Positions 7,136 to 9,609 of a stretch of DNA of 9,609 bases are shown piece after piece. The stretch lies in assembly GCA_020062205.1 (NCBI GenBank), contig JAGUWT010000242.1, positions 1-9,609 of the forward strand. Direction: 5' to 3'. The translations under genes and the position numbers were made by a program. Position 1 is the first letter of the stretch, and every line of letters starts with the position of its first letter. A model generated the notes under the pieces. It had not been told where the DNA came from. It saw only the letters and a list, made by a program, of their open reading frames with translations, and searched no databases. This DNA is from Thermodesulfovibrionales bacterium. GTDB lineage: Bacteria > Nitrospirota > Thermodesulfovibrionia > Thermodesulfovibrionales > SM23-35.

Positions 7136-7162
7136 AATTTCAAATAATCAAATTTCAAATAA
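7136..7162. repeat. Tandem 12-bp direct repeat in the nrdR leader
   Basis: AATTTCAAATAA occurs perfectly at 7136-7147 and 7151-7162 (period 15). On the - strand it reads TTATTTGAAATT twice, just upstream of the nrdR Shine-Dalgarno. It is responsible for the spurious N-terminal extension of the nrdR frame. It may be a piece of an AT-rich dispersed repeat. Confidence 0.6.
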
Positions 7163-7183
7163 ACAGGACTGGCTTGAGCGACT
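7160..7183. repeat. Direct repeat, copy 2 (upstream of nrdR)
   Basis: Partner of the 24-bp unit at 6614-6637, with core CAGGACTGGCTTGAG, in the glyA-nrdR gap. The spacing between copies is 546 bp and exactly brackets nrdR. Similarity fades outside the 24 bp. Confidence 0.6.
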
Positions 7184-7206
7184 GTGGTTATTGAGTATTT
7201 TAGTCA

Positions 7207-8445
7207 CTAATATATCGGGAAGGTATCGCAAAGGATTTTTACCCTTCCTGAAAGGGCTTTCAAAGACTTAGTATCATTTCTCTTATGTATGACTGATGCT
7301 ATGATATCAGCTATCTCTTTCATCTCTGCATCACCCAAGCCCCTTGTTGTAACACAGGGGGTACCAAGCCGTATACCGCTGGTGATCGTCGGCGGTCTCT
7401 CATCGTATGGAATGACATTTTTGTTCACGGTGATTCCAACCATATCGAGTGCTTCTTCGGCATCTTTTCCTGTTGTCCCTTTATTGTTTATGTCCACAAG
7501 CATCAAGTGGTTATCTGTACCACCTGAGATAATCTTGAAGCCTCTCTTTGTCAACTCCTCTGAAAGTCTTTGTGCATTCTTTATAACTTTAACCTGATAG
7601 TCTCTGAAGTCCTGGCTTAGTGCCTCATTCAGCGCAACTGCTTTTGCTGCTATAACATGGACAAGCGGGCCTCCTTGTATTCCTGGAAAGATCATTTTGT
7701 CTATTGCCTTTGCATATTCTGCCTTACACAGTATCATTCCTCCCCTTGGTCCTCTGAGCGTCTTATGGGTTGTTGTTGTAACAAAATCCGCATACGGTAC
7801 AGGGGATGGGTGGAGGCCTGTGGCAACAAGTCCTGCTATGTGTGCGATATCTGCCATAAGATATGCCCCAACTTCTTTTGCAATATCAGAGAAAATCTTG
7901 AAATCAATGATCCGTGAATATGCACTCGCACCTACAACAAGCATCTTTGGTTTATTCTTCAGAGCGATGTCCCTCACAGCGTCATAGTCAATATACCCCG
8001 TCTCTCTATGAACCCCATAGGTACAAATCTTGTAGAGTGATCCTGAGAAGTTTACTGACGCACCATGGGAAAGGTGTCCACCGTGGCTCAAGCTCATGCC
8101 CATTATTGTATCTCCAGGCTTTAATACAGAGAAATAAACAGCCATATTTGCCTGGCTACCTGAGTGAGGCTGGACATTGACATGATCTGCACCGAATAGT
8201 TTCTTGGCCCTTTCTATTGCAAGGTTTTCAACAACATCGGCATATTCGCAACCGCCATAGTAGCGCTTCCCTGGATATCCTTCTGCATACTTATTGGTAA
8301 AAACAGAGCCCTGCACTTCGAGTATAGAGGGGCTTACATAGTTCTCAGAAGCGATAAGTAATATTTTTTTTCTTTCTCGCTCTATCTCTTTCTGAATTGC
8401 TTCAAAAACTTCTGGATCAGAGAGTTTGAGATTTTCAAGAGCCAT
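7207..8445 (-). CDS. glyA: Serine hydroxymethyltransferase
   Basis: A 412-residue PLP enzyme that interconverts serine and glycine with transfer of the one-carbon unit to tetrahydrofolate, the main source of C1 units for purine and thymidylate synthesis. Family blocks appear in order: LIASENYVSPSILEVQGS at about 30-47, the GYPGKRYYGGCEYAD segment, QPHSGSQANMAVY, DIAHIAGL, and TTTTHKTLRGPRGG with the Schiff-base Lys228 (Lys229 in E. coli). FPGIQGGP, NVIPYDERPP and SGIRLGTP follow. Length is normal and nothing is missing. The start has AGGA 4 bases upstream and overlaps the end of rpiB by 11 bp, so the two are probably translationally coupled. Nearby rpiB and nrdR put it in a nucleotide-precursor context. 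Confidence 0.97.
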   Translation of the reverse strand: MALENLKLSDPEVFEAIQKEIERERKKILLIASENYVSPSILEVQGSVFTNKYAEGYPGKRYYGGCEYADVVENLAIERAKKLFGADHVNVQPHSGSQANMAVYFSVLKPGDTIMGMSLSHGGHLSHGASVNFSGSLYKICTYGVHRETGYIDYDAVRDIALKNKPKMLVVGASAYSRIIDFKIFSDIAKEVGAYLMADIAHIAGLVATGLHPSPVPYADFVTTTTHKTLRGPRGGMILCKAEYAKAIDKMIFPGIQGGPLVHVIAAKAVALNEALSQDFRDYQVKVIKNAQRLSEELTKRGFKIISGGTDNHLMLVDINNKGTTGKDAEEALDMVGITVNKNVIPYDERPPTITSGIRLGTPCVTTRGLGDAEMKEIADIIASVIHKRNDTKSLKALSGRVKILCDTFPIY

Positions 8446-8893
8446 GACTTCCTAAACGTTCCTCTATCTTTGTGATTTTTTTCAGTCTTAAATGGTGTCT
8501 TTTCCCTTCAAAGGGTGTACTGACCCATGTATTTACAATCTCTTTTGCAAGATCTTTTCCGACGATTCTTCCACCAATGACAAGGATATTTGCATCATTA
8601 TGCAATCTGCTCATCTTTGCAGTAAAGAGGTCATTGCAGAGTGATGCCCTTATATGGGGAAATTTATTTGCGACAATGGACATTCCTATCCCGGTTCCAC
8701 AGATAAGTATCCCTCTCTCGATCTTACCTGAAGAGACTGCTTCCGCGACCTTTTCACCGAAATCAGGATAATCCACTGATTCAATTCCTTTTGTACCATA
8801 GTCGGAATATTCTATGCCTAACTCACTGAGTAGCGAGATAATTTCTTTTTTCAGCTCAACCCCTGCATGATCACAGCCAATTGCAATTGTCAT
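8435..8893 (-). CDS. rpiB: Ribose-5-phosphate isomerase B
   Basis: A 152-residue RpiB/LacAB-family isomerase that interconverts ribose 5-phosphate and ribulose 5-phosphate in the pentose phosphate pathway. The signature N-terminus IGCDHAG carries Asp8 and His9. The catalytic-base loop is ICGTGIGMSIVANK with Cys65, and SRLHNDANILVIGGR carries His98. These correspond to E. coli RpiB Asp9, His10, Cys66 and His99. The presence of Cys65 and the intact loop favour RpiB over a sugar-specific LacA/LacB subunit. An AGGA-rich Shine-Dalgarno precedes the ATG. It is the first gene of the leftward operon, supplying pentose phosphate for nucleotide synthesis alongside glyA and nrdR. Confidence 0.95.
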   Translation of the reverse strand: MTIAIGCDHAGVELKKEIISLLSELGIEYSDYGTKGIESVDYPDFGEKVAEAVSSGKIERGILICGTGIGMSIVANKFPHIRASLCNDLFTAKMSRLHNDANILVIGGRIVGKDLAKEIVNTWVSTPFEGKRHHLRLKKITKIEERLGSHGS

Positions 8894-9090
8894 TTTTTCC
8901 TAATCCGTAGCATAAATTTTAAACCACATTAAAAAATCTTTTATTAACAAATAATTACATATACTATTCCAAACAAAAACTTTAAGTTATCAATGATTAA
9001 TCTACAGAAAATTATCCTGAAAGTTATCCTTTTTTCTGTTTATGAATATATGTACCACTGTGCCCTCTGTGGTTAATCGTATTATTTTTA

Positions 9091-9120
9091 ATCTTATCTA
9101 AGAGATTATCGAGAAGTCAA
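9091..9120 (-). promoter_or_regulatory. Candidate sigma-70 promoter for rpiB-glyA-nrdR
   Basis: Reading the - strand, TTGACT (complement of 9115-9120, 5/6 to consensus) and TAAGAT (complement of 9091-9096, 4/6) are 18 bp apart. Transcription would start near 9084 and give a leader of about 190 nt before rpiB. Several AT-rich stretches nearer to rpiB offer only poorer -35 elements. Consensus match only, so weak. Confidence 0.3.
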
Positions 9121-9135
9121 GAAAGATAACAAATA

Positions 9136-9157
9136 GGCGGGGTTTTGCAACCCCGCC
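9136..9157 (-). terminator. Rho-independent-type terminator of the beta-barrel gene
   Basis: A perfect 9-bp stem (GGCGGGGTT at 9136-9144 pairing with AACCCCGCC at 9149-9157) with a 4-base TTGC loop lies 8 bp beyond the stop of the - strand gene. On the - strand it is followed by a moderately T-rich TATTTGTTATC. The T-tract is imperfect, but the GC-rich stem and position fit a terminator separating this gene from rpiB. Confidence 0.75.
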
Positions 9158-9165
9158 CCAAAGAA

Positions 9166-9609
9166 TTACCAGCCAACGTTCAGAGTTACGAGATGCCTTC
9201 TATCCTTGTCTTGACCTGCATAAGCACCAACCTCTTCAGCATATGTCACATAGGACAAGGAGAAGATCAGTAATCTTAGATCAACACCAAAGGTCGGATA
9301 ACCCTGATACAATCCAGCTCTTACCCCCATTGCAGCAATGGCCTTGTCAAATAACTGGAGGTCACCACCGAAACGCAGCCTTTTCCCCTTATCACTGTCC
9401 TGTTCAAAATTGTTGAATAAGTCTACATAATCAAGTCCAATAGTCAACGACCTGAATACCGGGATATCAGGATTGATAGCCAGACCTGTATTTACAGTCA
9501 TGGGAATCTTTCCGGCATCTCCAAATTTGAGGTCACCTATATTCAGTACAGAAATGCCTACAGATGGTTTCAGCCATGAATCCTGTGCAAACTTATAGAG
9601 GAGACCTGC
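9166..9609 (-). CDS. Outer-membrane beta-barrel protein, C-terminal part (TraF/UPF0164/PorV-like)
   Basis: The frame is open from the window edge to TAA at 9166, giving 147 residues; the N-terminus lies beyond 9609. The Met at 9501 is internal: the same frame continues upstream in register with LLYKFAQDSWLKPSVGISVLNIGD, a typical barrel strand-turn-strand. Alternating hydrophobic strands follow (SLTIGLDYVDLF, AIAAMGVRAGLYQGYPTFGVDL, LLIFSLSYVTYAEEVGAYAGQ), and the chain ends in the aromatic LNVGW, fitting the C-terminal beta-signal read by the BAM complex. The GAYAGQ-x-x-DRRH ending recalls PorV/TraF-like or UPF0164 outer-membrane proteins, recognised from memory and not certain. Function unknown; as a barrel of this type it could serve in transport or as a secretion-associated lipid-facing protein. 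Confidence 0.7.
   Translation of the reverse strand, partial: AGLLYKFAQDSWLKPSVGISVLNIGDLKFGDAGKIPMTVNTGLAINPDIPVFRSLTIGLDYVDLFNNFEQDSDKGKRLRFGGDLQLFDKAIAAMGVRAGLYQGYPTFGVDLRLLIFSLSYVTYAEEVGAYAGQDKDRRHLVTLNVGW

Noticed and set aside
7123..7158. NrdR start at 7158 with 12 extra residues
   Set aside because: The extension is encoded by the AT-rich tandem repeat, and MKCPFCGS is the conserved family N-terminus, with its own GGAG upstream.
9089..9108. TAATCT/AGATTA inverted repeat
   Set aside because: A 6-bp AT-rich stem with an 8-base loop is easily expected by chance in such AT-rich DNA.
9166..9501. Complete 111-residue gene starting at Met 9501
   Set aside because: The same frame is open to the window edge and encodes convincing further barrel sequence, so the gene is truncated by the window.
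1..9609. CRISPR arrays, tRNA or rRNA genes, transposases, phage genes
   Set aside because: I saw no regularly spaced repeats, no cloverleaf or rRNA signatures and no recombinase or phage-like reading frames on either strand.

Overview
The window reads as a compact chromosomal segment of a Gram-negative, AT-leaning bacterium. The outer-membrane beta-barrel protein at the right edge supports a diderm. The rpiB-glyA-nrdR cluster, a GH57 glucan enzyme and the overall protein character fit a deep-branching lineage such as Nitrospirota/Thermodesulfovibrionia or a deltaproteobacterial-type group. That placement is inference from gene content and sequence flavour, not from a marker gene.

Left block, + strand (1-3745): the last 34 codons of enolase, then an FtsB/DivIC-type division protein, a 725-residue cytoplasmic GH57 alpha-glucan enzyme, D-aminoacyl-tRNA deacylase (dtd) and a RadC-family JAB/MPN protein. 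Every junction overlaps (TAATG, 11 bp, TGATG, ATGA), so this looks like one translationally coupled transcript mixing glycolysis, division, glucan metabolism and tRNA quality control.

Middle block, + strand (3746-6604): a short intergenic region carries a candidate promoter and what looks like a decayed zinc-ribbon reading frame. It is followed by an antitoxin-like gene and a RelE/ParE-type toxin fragment cut off at 51 codons. Its last codons form the Shine-Dalgarno of glgB, a complete GH13 glycogen branching enzyme with all catalytic residues. GH57 and GlgB together indicate storage alpha-glucan (glycogen) turnover.

Right block, - strand (6664-8893): rpiB, glyA and nrdR run leftwards and converge on glgB. 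This is a familiar housekeeping order linking pentose phosphates, one-carbon units and control of ribonucleotide reductase. nrdR is bracketed by an imperfect 24-bp direct repeat (20/24 identical, all differences transitions).

Right edge, - strand (9136-9609): the C-terminal 147 residues of an outer-membrane beta-barrel protein, followed by a perfect 9-bp GC-rich hairpin that probably terminates it.

Most of the window is ordinary housekeeping sequence. The points worth a second look are the broken toxin-antitoxin module fused to the glgB leader, the repeats flanking nrdR, the zinc-ribbon relic downstream of radC, and a polypurine insertion inside GlgB. I found no convincing novel multi-gene system.
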